NCBI RefSeq assembly: GCF_003149025.1
Contig: NZ_QGDV01000003.1
Coordinates: 124,001 to 188,000, forward strand
Length of the DNA: 64,000 nucleotides
DNA from: Rathayibacter iranicus NCPPB 2253 = VKM Ac-1602
GTDB lineage: Bacteria > Actinomycetota > Actinomycetes > Actinomycetales > Microbacteriaceae
Reading direction: 5' to 3'
Part shown: piece by piece, positions 8,700-16,607 of the stretch
Layout: every line of letters begins with the position of its first letter
How positions within the stretch are numbered: the first letter of the stretch is position 1
The notes under the pieces: model-generated
The model's database searches: none
What the model was told of the DNA's origin: nothing
Seen by the model: the letters and a program-made list of their open reading frames with translations, nothing else
Program-made: the position numbers and the translations under genes

Positions 8700-9458
8700 A
8701 TGACCACCTACCCTTCTTCCTCCTCCTCGCGCCGCAGACTCGTCGGGAGCAGTGCTCTCGTCGCCGCTGCGTCCATCGCCCTGGCGCTCGCCGCCTCGTC
8801 CCCCGCAAGCGCCCACGTGACCGCCGCCGCGAGCAGCACAGCCGCCGGCTCCTACACCGTGGTGACCTTCTCTCTGGCACATGGCTGCGAGGGATCACCG
8901 ACGACCGGGCTCACGATCACGATCCCGGAGGGCATCAACTCCGTCAGCCCGACCATCAACCCGAACTGGGAGGTCGTGAAAAACGAGGTTGCGATCGCCG
9001 CGCCGACGGCTGATGCGCACGGGAACACGGCGACCAAGCGCGTCTCAGACGTCGTCTACAGTGCCAAGGCGCCGCTCGCCGATGGCTACCGCGACACCGT
9101 CGCACTGCAGCTTCAGCTCCCGGAGGACGCGGCAGGCTCGACTCTCGCCTTCCCTGTGCTGCAAACATGCGAAATCGGCTCGACCTCGTGGGACCAGCCG
9201 ACGGTCGAGGGGCAGGACGAGCCCGCGCACCCCGCTCCGACCGTTGCGGTGACGGCGGCGGAAAACGGGACGGGCCACCACGACGGACACGACGAGAGTG
9301 ACGAAGCGGTGACGACCGCGGCCTCGGCCGGTACTCCCGCTGCGAGCGGTGACGACGTGCTGGCACGCGTGCTCGGCGTTGGCGGACTCGTCGTCGGAGC
9401 AGTGGGAGTCGCCATTGGGCTCGCATCCCGTCGGCGCGCGCCTCGGGCGTCCGCGTGA
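8700..9458 (+). CDS. ycnI: YcnI-family copper-associated protein (DUF1775)
   Basis: 252 residues. The signal peptide ends in ASAHVTA, so cleavage would leave His39 at or near the mature N-terminus, the metal-binding arrangement known for YcnI. The DUF1775 beta-sandwich domain spans about residues 39-195 and includes a Trp (NPNWEVV) near the expected copper-site tryptophan. A His/Asp-rich linker (HHDGHDESDE) and a C-terminal transmembrane helix with basic tail follow. The protein should sit on the outer membrane face and pass or hold copper. Its stop overlaps the copC start (GTGA). The ATG at 8700 gives a proper signal peptide; longer frames do not. Confidence 0.9.
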   Translation: MTTYPSSSSSRRRLVGSSALVAAASIALALAASSPASAHVTAAASSTAAGSYTVVTFSLAHGCEGSPTTGLTITIPEGINSVSPTINPNWEVVKNEVAIAAPTADAHGNTATKRVSDVVYSAKAPLADGYRDTVALQLQLPEDAAGSTLAFPVLQTCEIGSTSWDQPTVEGQDEPAHPAPTVAVTAAENGTGHHDGHDESDEAVTTAASAGTPAASGDDVLARVLGVGGLVVGAVGVAIGLASRRRAPRASA

Positions 9459-10060
9459 CCCGTCGCAGGCTTTTAATGGCTGCCGCCGCGATTGGCCTAC
9501 TCGGCTCTGCCGCGGTGGCGACGCCCGCTAGCGCGCACAACTATCTTGTGTCGACGACACCCGCCGCTGACTCGACGGTGTCGGAGCAGCCCGGGTCGCT
9601 CGTGCTGACGACGAACGACGACCTGCTGGTACTTGGGAACGACGGAGCCGCTGCTGCTCTGCGTGTTGTAGGACCTGATGGCCTTTACTACGGGGACGGG
9701 TGCGTGAGTGTCGTCGGTCCAGCGGCGACTATGCCGCTCGAACTGGGCCCAGCCGGAGCCTACGAAGTGACGTGGCAAGTGGTTTCGACGGATGGACACC
9801 CGGTCTCAGGACAGTACGTGTTCGATTGGGCACCGGCGGAGGGCGTGGCTCTTGCGGAAGGCGCCACCTCGCGACCGGATTGCAACGGAACCGTCGCTGT
9901 GTCGGATGCTCCAGGAGCGACCGCCGAGAACGCTCAGAGCGGATCGGGAGCCGATCTCGCTCTGCTTGGCGATGCCCTGTGGATCGGTGGGGCTCTCGCC
10001 GCAGTTGCTGCCGCGATAGGGGTAACGCTCGTCGTCTTGCGGAGGCGGTCGACGAGCTGA
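9455..10060 (+). CDS. copC: CopC-domain copper resistance protein
   Basis: 201 residues, GTG start overlapping the ycnI stop. The signal peptide ends at PASA and the mature protein begins HNYLVSTTPAADS, the usual CopC start with the N-terminal copper-binding His28. A second conserved block, VSTDGHPVSGQYVFDW (His about 115), supplies the other ligands. One transmembrane helix near the C-terminus anchors it. No CopD domain is fused. With ycnI it forms the common YcnI-CopC pair for copper binding outside the membrane. A damaged second copy lies at about 11217-11580. Confidence 0.9.
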   Translation: MTRRRLLMAAAAIGLLGSAAVATPASAHNYLVSTTPAADSTVSEQPGSLVLTTNDDLLVLGNDGAAAALRVVGPDGLYYGDGCVSVVGPAATMPLELGPAGAYEVTWQVVSTDGHPVSGQYVFDWAPAEGVALAEGATSRPDCNGTVAVSDAPGATAENAQSGSGADLALLGDALWIGGALAAVAAAIGVTLVVLRRRSTS

Positions 10061-10069
10061 CGGCGCCGG

Positions 10070-10104
10070 GCCTCCTGAGCCAACCGCGACTCAGCTCAGG
10101 AGGC
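10070..10104. terminator. Bidirectional hairpin between copC and HAD gene
   Basis: GCCTCCTGAGC (10070-10080) pairs with GCTCAGGAGGC (10094-10104) over a 13-base loop. The right arm lies inside the last codons of the convergent HAD gene, so one hairpin can end both transcripts. Confidence 0.6.
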
Positions 10105-10795
10105 TCGCCAGCGGGCTGTCGTGAAGACCCGTAAGCACGGAGGCGGCGTCCTCATACACCGCGACTGCACCCGCCTCCAAAAGTTCCTGCTCAGAGGTGC
10201 CGCCCGAAAGCACACCGACAGTCGCGACCCCCGCTCGCTTGGCCGCGAGGACGTCCCAGGTCGCATCTCCCACCATGATTGCGTGATCAGCCGAGGTGCC
10301 GGCCCGCTTGAGAGCGATGGAGATCAGATCAGGGGCGGGTTTCGCTGTCGAGACATCCGCGCCGCTCGTCACTGCGTGCACCGAACCGCCGAAGTCGAGC
10401 ACGTCGAGCAGGACGTCGAGCTCGTTCTGGGGCGCCGACGTCGCCAGCACGACATGAACACCGTGACCGACGAGAGTCGCAACCAGTTCCCGAGTTCCGG
10501 GAAGGGGAGTGATGCGAGCGATGGTCTCGGCGTAGTTCTTGGAGTGAAGCGTCTTGACTCGCGTTCGCAGCTCATCCGGCACCCCATCATCAAGGAGCAA
10601 GTCGAGCAACTCCGATGAGTCTGCCCCGATGGCGCGCTGAATCCGCCATGACGGGACGTCGAGATCGCACTGCCAGAATGCGCGCGACCATGCCTCGACG
10701 TGGAGAAAGTTCGTGTCGGCGAGCGTCCCGTCGATGTCGAAGAGGACCGCCGTTGCGTGCCCCGTCGCTTCGCGTCGGCTCTTCCCTGCCGCCAT
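10091..10795 (-). CDS. HAD-family phosphatase (phosphoglycolate phosphatase-like)
   Basis: 234 residues. Motif I is LFDIDGTLAD (nucleophile Asp20, acid Asp22), motif II is LATSAP, the motif III lysine is in STAKPAPD, and motif IV is MVGDATWD. The helical cap after motif I makes it a subfamily I HAD hydrolase, like Gph/beta-phosphoglucomutase-type enzymes that hydrolyse small sugar or glycolate phosphates. The substrate is not evident. It converges on copC, and a copy of its first 25 codons is repeated at 11579-11654. Confidence 0.85.
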   Translation of the reverse strand: MAAGKSRREATGHATAVLFDIDGTLADTNFLHVEAWSRAFWQCDLDVPSWRIQRAIGADSSELLDLLLDDGVPDELRTRVKTLHSKNYAETIARITPLPGTRELVATLVGHGVHVVLATSAPQNELDVLLDVLDFGGSVHAVTSGADVSTAKPAPDLISIALKRAGTSADHAIMVGDATWDVLAAKRAGVATVGVLSGGTSEQELLEAGAVAVYEDAASVLTGLHDSPLASLLS

Positions 10796-10963
10796 CTCGC
10801 TCCTCCTCCTAGTCGATCTGAGCCCGCCTGCCCAGACTTCTCACGCTACGCGGGCGCGCTGAAGTGAACGAGCCCCCTTGACGTCGGTCACTTCCGCAGA
10901 ACGTGTCCGGTCACGGCCTGGCGTCCCGGCCTTCCCTGTTGTTCGGTTCTGTGTGCGCCGCGA

Positions 10964-11205
10964 GCTCTGGCTCCACGCTGGAGTTCCCGGTCCTGCAACC
11001 CTGCGAGACGGGATCCACTATGTGGAACCAGCCGACCGTCAAGGGCCAGGACGAGCCGGAACTGCCGGCGCCCGCGGTGGCGGTGATGTCGGCCGCCTTC
11101 GGCTCGGGCCACGGCCGCGGGATGACGACGACGGGGACGGCGATGTCGCGGCGGCGACAACCGCCTCGGCGACGGCTCCGACCGGCGGAGACGACGCGCT
11201 CGCAT
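10964..11205 (+). pseudogene. ycnI remnant (C-terminal part, frameshifted)
   Basis: Translation gives GSTLEFPVLQPCETGS and NQPTVKGQDEPELPAP, closely matching the intact YcnI at its C-terminal half. A frameshift near 11110 is needed to follow the match into the Asp-rich linker (VAAATTASATAPTGGDDALA). The N-terminal half, signal peptide and the closing membrane helix are missing. It is part of a decayed duplicate of the 9100-10800 block. Confidence 0.85.
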
Positions 11206-11216
11206 CACGCCGCCCC

Positions 11217-11580
11217 CGCACAATCATCTCGTGTCGGCGACTCCCGCGGCCGACTCGACCGTGACCGAGCAGCCGAGCGAGCTCGTACTCACCACCAACG
11301 ACAATCTGCTCGTCCTCGCGAGCGATGGGGCCGCGGCGGCTTCGCGGGTCGTCGGTCCCGACGGTGGTTATTACAGGACGGCTGCGTCAGCGTCATCCGG
11401 CCGTCGGCGTCGATGCCGCTCGAGCTTGGAGAGCGGGCGCCTACGAGGTGACCTGGCAGGTCGTCTCGACCGACGGGCATCCCGTGTTGGGGCAGTACAC
11501 CTTCGTCTGGGCGCCCGGCGACCGCGTCGCCCTGGTCGAGGGTGCGGAGGCGGTGCCCGATTGCAACGGCACCGTTGTAG
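11217..11580 (+). pseudogene. copC remnant with at least two frameshifts
   Basis: The mature CopC start is recognisable as HNHLVSATPAADSTVTEQ, joined directly to the ycnI remnant without any signal peptide. The match to the intact copC continues in a second frame (DGCVSVIRPSASMPLELGE) and a third (AGAYEVTWQVVSTDGHPVLG, then up to CNGTVVV). No single frame can make the protein. It ends where a HAD remnant begins on the other strand. Confidence 0.88.
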
Positions 11581-11654
11581 TCGGCCAGGGTCCCGTCGAT
11601 GTCGAAGAGCACCGCGGTGGGAGGTGCGGGCTGGGTGTCGCGGTCTGCCGTCAT
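11579..11654 (-). pseudogene. HAD phosphatase remnant (first 25 codons)
   Basis: The minus strand reads MTADRDTQPAPPTAVLFDID then GTLAD, matching the start of the intact HAD gene at 10795. It then runs straight into antisense copC sequence. All later HAD motifs are gone. The order ycnI, copC, reverse HAD repeats the intact block, so this is a truncated tandem duplicate. Confidence 0.85.
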
Positions 11655-11876
11655 CTACCGTGTAACGCGCTTCGGAGGTGTGGTGACAGATCCTTGACCC
11701 TCTTTCGGTGGTCAATCCGGCGCGTCTGCACGCTGATTTCGCCGGAAGTTGCGAGACCTTAGCGGGGTGCGGCCGGAGCTCGGTGGCGCGACTTGCGGTG
11801 CGCCGTTGGCGCACCCTCGACGCGCAATCGACGGCCAGGGATGATGATTGCTCGCGGTAGAAAAGGAGTAATCATC

Positions 11877-12350
11877 GTGAACGCTATTGCCCCGTCCCAA
11901 CCTCGTCGACTCCTGGTCGCCGCCACCGGCTTCCTGACTGTCGGCGCGACGGGCGCGGGCGTCGTGCTCCCTCGCGCCGCTGACGGCATAGCGGCAGTCA
12001 GCGCAGGGAGCACGCCCACAGGCATCGGCTCGATCGGTGACACCGGAAACTCATCACGTTGTAACCACCGTCGAGAGTCGTCGAACCTGGTTGCTTGGAT
12101 CGAGGCGCGAATACCCCGGACGGCGACGTGCCACCGGAACGAGGGACAGGCTGTGTCGAAGGTCTCGTCACCTCTTGATCGCGGCCGTAGCGATGGGAGT
12201 CACGATCGCGGGACCGCAGGTTCAGCAGGTGAGCAGACCGCAGCGCGCTACCGCGACGCCGTCTTCCCGCTCATCGACCGGGTGGTTCCCAGCGGTGTGC
12301 GTTTCCCACCGACCCGCAGCGATCGGTCGCCGAACGAAGGAAGAGCATGA
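11877..12350 (+). pseudogene. Possible secreted-protein gene start, decayed
   Basis: A GTG with a strong ribosome binding site (AAAAGGAG, 8 bases upstream) starts a frame whose first 50 residues look like a real signal sequence (basic start, hydrophobic core LLVAATGFLTVGATGAGVV). After about residue 60 the composition turns into Arg/Ser-rich nonsense typical of a wrong frame. I read this as the 5' end of a gene with its remainder deleted or shifted. The original product is not recognisable. Confidence 0.4.
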
Positions 12351-12535
12351 GCACCCTGCGACGACCGGGGACCGAGCCCGCTCCGGCCATCCATCGCTCC
12401 TCCGGCAGCGACGTCGTCGTGGAGGTCGAGGGCCTGGTCAAGACCTACGGCGACTTCCGAGTTGTCGCGGGCCTCGACCTCCAGGTGCACCGCGGCGAGG
12501 TTTTCGGGCTCCTCGGGCCGAACGGCGTGGCCGCC
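12347..12535 (+). pseudogene. ABC transporter ATPase fragment, cut at Walker A
   Basis: The frame gives VVEVEGLVKTYGDFRVVAGL then HRGEVFGLLGPNG, the unmistakable N-terminus of a DrrA/CcmA-type ABC ATPase. The sequence then loses homology exactly in the P-loop, before the expected AGKTT. No signature motif, Walker B or permease follows. A large internal deletion is the simplest explanation. Confidence 0.75.
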
Positions 12536-12779
12536 GCCGCTGGTTTCGTGCGATCGACGACTATCTCGCCGAGGCCGGGAGGCACGAGGTGCCGCGCACC
12601 CCGCAGCACCTCGGGTACCTTCCGCCCGAGGAGGCTCTGCTCGGGCTTCACGCGCGTGATTGGATCGCCTCGTCGGCCGATCCGACCACGGCGGCGCCCC
12701 GACCCTCTCCCGCACCTGCGTCCCCTCCCGCATTCGCGCCCCGACCCGCACCCGGGTCTACGACGAAAGGACAGAACCG

Positions 12780-13157
12780 ATGATGAACTCGGACACCACC
12801 CGGATTCCGGTCGCCGCCCGCACCACCGCTGTCTCGACGGTCGGAGCGCTGGCGTGGATCGCCCTCGGTGCGACCCTGCTTAGCGGCGCCGCCCCGGTCG
12901 GAGTCACGATTGCACTGGTCCTCGTCGCGGTTGCGGCGACTGCGTTCGCCATCAGCGGCACCGTTCGAGCCCGACCCGCGGCGGGCCGTAGGCCCCTCGT
13001 AGTCGCGCTGATGACGCCGATGATCGCCCTCGCTCCCATGACGCCGATATTCCGCCTCGGTGGCGCTCTAGTCTTTGGCATCGTGTCGTTCGTCTTTGCC
13101 GCCGAGCTGGTGGTCCTGGCAATCGTGTCCCTGCGCAGGGGACGCCGCACTGCCTGA
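12780..13157 (+). CDS. Small four-helix membrane protein
   Basis: 125 residues, starting with ATGATG after AAAGGACAG. Four hydrophobic segments (about residues 18-35, 38-58, 72-90 and 95-115) with short Arg-rich loops and no recognisable domain. It directly follows the ABC ATPase fragment and may once have been its partner, but it is not like an ABC-2 permease in length. It looks intact, with a good ribosome binding site and consistent composition. Function unknown. Confidence 0.6.
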   Translation: MMNSDTTRIPVAARTTAVSTVGALAWIALGATLLSGAAPVGVTIALVLVAVAATAFAISGTVRARPAAGRRPLVVALMTPMIALAPMTPIFRLGGALVFGIVSFVFAAELVVLAIVSLRRGRRTA

Positions 13158-13463
13158 CCGCGCGATGAATATCGGGCGGCCCATCCGATCGCCGGACGTT
13201 GTGAGGCCTATCCAAGCGGCTTGTTTGAGAAAGTGAAGCGCCACGACCGCCGAGATTGTTTGAGGGAAGGTGGAGAAGGTTCGTCGGTAGTCAATGTGGA
13301 ACAGTAGCCAGTTCTTTTTAATGACGTTTTCTACACCGTTCGCGAACTGATCTTCTTCATCTAGAAAAACTTCTTTTGTAGAAGCTTCGCTGTGCCGTCT
13401 GGATGACTCGGTCTGCGTGCCGTGAGCCAGCACTTCGAGCCCGGCTTCCCCGCCGCCCCGGCG
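13158..13463. other. AT-richer intergenic stretch before the nuclease gene
   Basis: About 300 bases with visibly lower GC than the neighbours, including runs such as TTCTTTTTAATGACG near 13312 and AAAAACTTCTTTTGTAG near 13364. A minus-strand frame (13433 down to 13068) gives a protein-like string for about 60 residues but overlaps the opposite-strand gene and has no clear ribosome binding site. It may be a gene remnant that arrived with the nuclease. I do not call it a gene. Confidence 0.4.
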
Positions 13464-14555
13464 TCAAGCGTATGCGCGGACGGTCTCCCTGATCGTCTCC
13501 GCGTACGAGTAGATCTCGTCGAGTGTAGAAAGAGGGTGACGCGTCTCGTTCTTCTCCGTGTCGAAGGTCCCGAGGTACTTCTGCTTCCGATTGAAGTGCA
13601 AGCGCGCGACGGGCTTTCGGTTATTGTCATCCATGATCACAGCGAAATATGACTTGGCGTCTCGCTGCGTGATCCTGTTCACCTTCACCTCGCTGCAAGC
13701 GATCGCTTTGATGATTTGGTAGCCCTCCAGTTCTTCGAGCGTCGTCGCGATATCGCTCTGCTCCTCGAGTTCTTCCTCGACCACTGCCTGGCTGGTGAGC
13801 GTTTGTTCGGCGGCGAGAGCTTCCGTCCGTGGGAAGTTCGGCGCTCCGAGGGCGGTCTTCAAACGCTCGTTCACCTGTTCGTTGAGGAACTGCTTCGAGG
13901 CCTTGGAGACCAGTGCCGAGAACTGCTCGCGCACCTTTTGTGTGTAGGAACCTTCGTATACGCGCGTCGCGAAGAACTTGATCCATTCGTCACTAGGGTT
14001 GGCGAATTGTGCGCCGAGTTCGCGTTTCAGCTGACCAATGTACTTGAGTTCCCCGGCCGCGTTGATGATGGAGTCGAGGTCGAACACCTCCTTTGTCAGC
14101 TTCGTCAGCTCGGGAATCAGAGTCTCATCAATGTCTGTCAGGTCCAGGATGAGGAACGGCTTCGCATCCATACGGTTCGGGGCGTCAAGGTCTGTATAGA
14201 AGTGGTATTGCTCACCGTTGGTGAGGATCGCTATGCGCGCATTGGTGACTGCAAAGTACCGGAAGAGCTGCGAGGCGTGCTCGATCCGGAGGGGCTCGGA
14301 AGATTTCTTGCATTCGATCAGCATCTGCACGTCGCCGTGGTGGACGATCGCGTAGTCGATCTTCTCGCCCTTTTTCACGCCGACATCAGCGACGAACTCT
14401 GGAACTACCTCGAGCGGATTGAAGACGTCGTACCCGAGGATCGTCGAGATGAAGGGCATCACGAAGGCGTTCTTCGTCGCCTCCTCGGTCTGGATGACCT
14501 CGCGCTGCTGGTGGACCTTGGTCGCAAGAGCGATCAGCCGTTCAGTGAATTCCAC
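13464..14555 (-). CDS. Orphan HsdR N-terminal-type restriction endonuclease domain protein
   Basis: 363 residues, GTG start after GGGGAG. The first 150 residues match the type I restriction enzyme R-subunit N-terminal domain (HSDR_N_2 type): EEATKNAFVMPFISTILGYD, then KIDYAI (Asp67) and LIECKK (Glu81, Lys83), which form a PD-(D/E)xK nuclease centre. No helicase/translocase domain follows. The C-terminal half contains an acidic helical stretch and a short beta-rich tail (KSYFAVIMDD, RLHFNRKQKYLGTF) seen in stand-alone homologues. No HsdM or HsdS genes are nearby. It could be a solitary defence nuclease or a degraded system. The gene is less GC-rich than its neighbours, which suggests transfer. 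Confidence 0.82.
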   Translation of the reverse strand: MEFTERLIALATKVHQQREVIQTEEATKNAFVMPFISTILGYDVFNPLEVVPEFVADVGVKKGEKIDYAIVHHGDVQMLIECKKSSEPLRIEHASQLFRYFAVTNARIAILTNGEQYHFYTDLDAPNRMDAKPFLILDLTDIDETLIPELTKLTKEVFDLDSIINAAGELKYIGQLKRELGAQFANPSDEWIKFFATRVYEGSYTQKVREQFSALVSKASKQFLNEQVNERLKTALGAPNFPRTEALAAEQTLTSQAVVEEELEEQSDIATTLEELEGYQIIKAIACSEVKVNRITQRDAKSYFAVIMDDNNRKPVARLHFNRKQKYLGTFDTEKNETRHPLSTLDEIYSYAETIRETVRAYA

Positions 14556-14644
14556 GGTTCTCCCCGATGACGGTGCGGTGTACTCGAATCATCGAATAGT
14601 CTCCGATGCCTCTCGGACAGCGCCACCCCCCACCCGGGTCGCGC

Positions 14645-15373
14645 TCACACCCTCCGCGGCACGGTGAACACCGTTTCGACCCCCGCCGAGTACAGCACCG
14701 AGTCCGGAGTTCGCGTCGTCAGGTCAGGGAACCCCGCCTGGCTGAGGAGCCCGTCGTCCAGCGCCAGCAACTCCGCACGCTGTAGCGGCCAGGGCCGATG
14801 CAGATTGCGTCCGTACCAGGTAGATCCGAGGTGCCGCTCGTGATAAGCCCACCGCGATGTCAGGAACGAGGCAAGCGGATCGTCGACGGCGCCGGTTGTC
14901 GGCCGCACCGCGATCCGTGAGGAGGCCGCTGCATTGAGGTGGCGGGCCGTCTCGTAGATGACTGCGCCGTGGCGGCGCTCAATGCTCATTCGCGCCCAAT
15001 GGTAGGGGAGGCCAAAGACCGACCGCGCAGTGAGCACAGGGAGGAGGCGCGAGGCGTCGAGGGAGACGAAGACGACTCCGCGGCGCCCTTGCCTATCGAC
15101 CGAGTAGAGCCGAACATTCACCTCGGGGAAGGAACCGAGCCAGGGCACTCGGGGGCCTCCGAGGAAAGCTGTGCGTGAGAGTCTGAACGGGATGAGGCCC
15201 ACCCAGGACGACCCGTCGTGCTCGTCGGGCCTGACTCCGGGCGGCAGGTGCGGCACGACGAGAGCAGGGTCGACGCGCCAGTGCAGGAAGGTCGCCTCGG
15301 TCCAGCGCTGCCGGAGGATGTGCGGTCCGCCGAGCGGAGGCGCGGTACGGGTGACGGGTTCGACTGGGCTCAC
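14645..15373 (-). CDS. DUF2071 (YqjF-like) protein
   Basis: 242 residues from a GTG at 15373 with GGGAGG upstream. The protein reads HILRQRWTEATFLHWRVDPA, then HLPPGVRPDEHDGSSWVGLIPF and EVNVRLYSVD..GVVFVSLDA, the standard DUF2071/YqjF pattern with an acetoacetate-decarboxylase-like fold. No reaction is established for the family. A longer frame from 15505 adds a Arg/Pro-rich stretch overlapping the promoter of the divergent transporter, so I prefer the internal start. Confidence 0.8.
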   Translation of the reverse strand: MSPVEPVTRTAPPLGGPHILRQRWTEATFLHWRVDPALVVPHLPPGVRPDEHDGSSWVGLIPFRLSRTAFLGGPRVPWLGSFPEVNVRLYSVDRQGRRGVVFVSLDASRLLPVLTARSVFGLPYHWARMSIERRHGAVIYETARHLNAAASSRIAVRPTTGAVDDPLASFLTSRWAYHERHLGSTWYGRNLHRPWPLQRAELLALDDGLLSQAGFPDLTTRTPDSVLYSAGVETVFTVPRRV

Positions 15374-15514
15374 CTGCCCATCGTCCTCCCGTGCGCTGCG
15401 AGGTCGCCCGCCGCACGCCTCGCGTGTCGACGGCGCGCCACGAGGGCCTGCAGCGTCTCGGGTGGTAGCCGCGGAAAACTGGTGCAGGACGGTCCGCACC
15501 GCCACGATGGCCTG

Positions 15515-16462
15515 ATGATCAGTGGTACCGCCTCCGCTCCACCCCGTAGGAAGGACGCTCTCCTGCTCTGGGGGGCCGTCCTGGTGACGGTTCTCCTCTG
15601 GGCTTCCGCCTTCGTCGGCATCCGCGCGACGACGGAGGATTTCGACCCCGGCGCCCTGACGCTCGGCCGCATTATTGTCGGGTCGCTAGCGCTCACGGTC
15701 GTCCGGCTCGTCCTTTCTGCACGGAGGCGCCGCTCGGCTGCCGCTCCCGACCCGCGCACCGCGGTCCCGCGCGGCCGGCTCCTCCTCCTCGTCCTCGGCT
15801 GGGGTGTGGCGTGGTTCGGCGTCTACAACGTGGCGCTCAATGCGGCCGAGCGGCACGTCGACGCCGGCACTGCCGCCCTGCTCGTCAACATCGCGCCGAT
15901 GATCACGGCGGTCCTGGCCGGGCTTGTGCTGGGCGAGGGCTTCCCCCGGCGGCTGATCGCCGGCATGCTCGTCGCCCTGACCGGTGTTGCGGTGATCGCG
16001 TTCTCGACGTCCACAGGGCAATTCGACGTCATCGGAGTCGTGCTCGGCCTGGTCGCGGCCGTCGTCTACGGCAGCGCGGCGACTCTGCAGAAGCGCCTCC
16101 TCGGGCGGATCGACGCGCCAACGATGACGTGGCTCGGCTGCCTTGCTGGCACCGTCGCCTGCCTGCCGTTCGCGCCGGAGCTGGTCGGATCACTTCAGAC
16201 CGCTCCTGTCTCCTCGGTGCTCGCTGTCGTGTACCTCGGCGTGTTTCCGACGGCGGTCGCCTTCACGACCTGGGGGTATGTCCTGGCGCGTTCCAGCGCA
16301 GGCCGTACTGCCGCCTCCACCTACGCGGTCCCCGCGGTCGTCGTCGTGCTCTCGTGGCTCGTGCTTGGTGAGACGCCTCCGCTCGCCGCTCTACTCGGAG
16401 GGGCCCTCGCGCTCGCCGGAGTTGCCGTGGCGACGGTGCGAAGGAGCCCCCGCGCGGCCTGA
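15515..16462 (+). CDS. EamA/DMT-family transporter
   Basis: 315 residues with ten predicted membrane helices in two EamA repeats (about residues 15-150 and 165-305). Typical features include VLLWASAFVGIRA at helix 1 and the GxxxAFxxW-like motif VAFTTWGYVLARSSA. It should export amino acids or related metabolites from the cytoplasm. The gene is divergent from the DUF2071 gene. The ATG at 15515 was taken because the hydrophobic region begins soon after it. Substrate unknown. Confidence 0.88.
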   Translation: MISGTASAPPRRKDALLLWGAVLVTVLLWASAFVGIRATTEDFDPGALTLGRIIVGSLALTVVRLVLSARRRRSAAAPDPRTAVPRGRLLLLVLGWGVAWFGVYNVALNAAERHVDAGTAALLVNIAPMITAVLAGLVLGEGFPRRLIAGMLVALTGVAVIAFSTSTGQFDVIGVVLGLVAAVVYGSAATLQKRLLGRIDAPTMTWLGCLAGTVACLPFAPELVGSLQTAPVSSVLAVVYLGVFPTAVAFTTWGYVLARSSAGRTAASTYAVPAVVVVLSWLVLGETPPLAALLGGALALAGVAVATVRRSPRAA

Positions 16463-16607
16463 GTGGGCGAAGGCTCCTCCACAGGGGCGCAATTTTGGCG
16501 AACTGTCCGTGCACTCTCCTCCCAGGACTCGCGCGGAAGGCCCCGGGATATGCTGGGCGGACGTTCATCCCAGTCGGCGCCGTGCGCCAGGAACGGTGAG
16601 GATCCCG

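Noticed and set aside
12540-12783. Frame containing DDYLAEAGRHEVPRTPQHL as a separate gene
   Set aside because: No start or ribosome binding site, it overlaps the broken ABC fragment in another frame and ends in a Pro/Ala run. It may be one more gene remnant but cannot be named.
13068-13433. Minus-strand frame with a protein-like stretch (FLDEEDQFANG...)
   Set aside because: It overlaps the end of the opposite-strand membrane-protein gene, has no clear ribosome binding site and matches no family I know. Listed only as a possible remnant.
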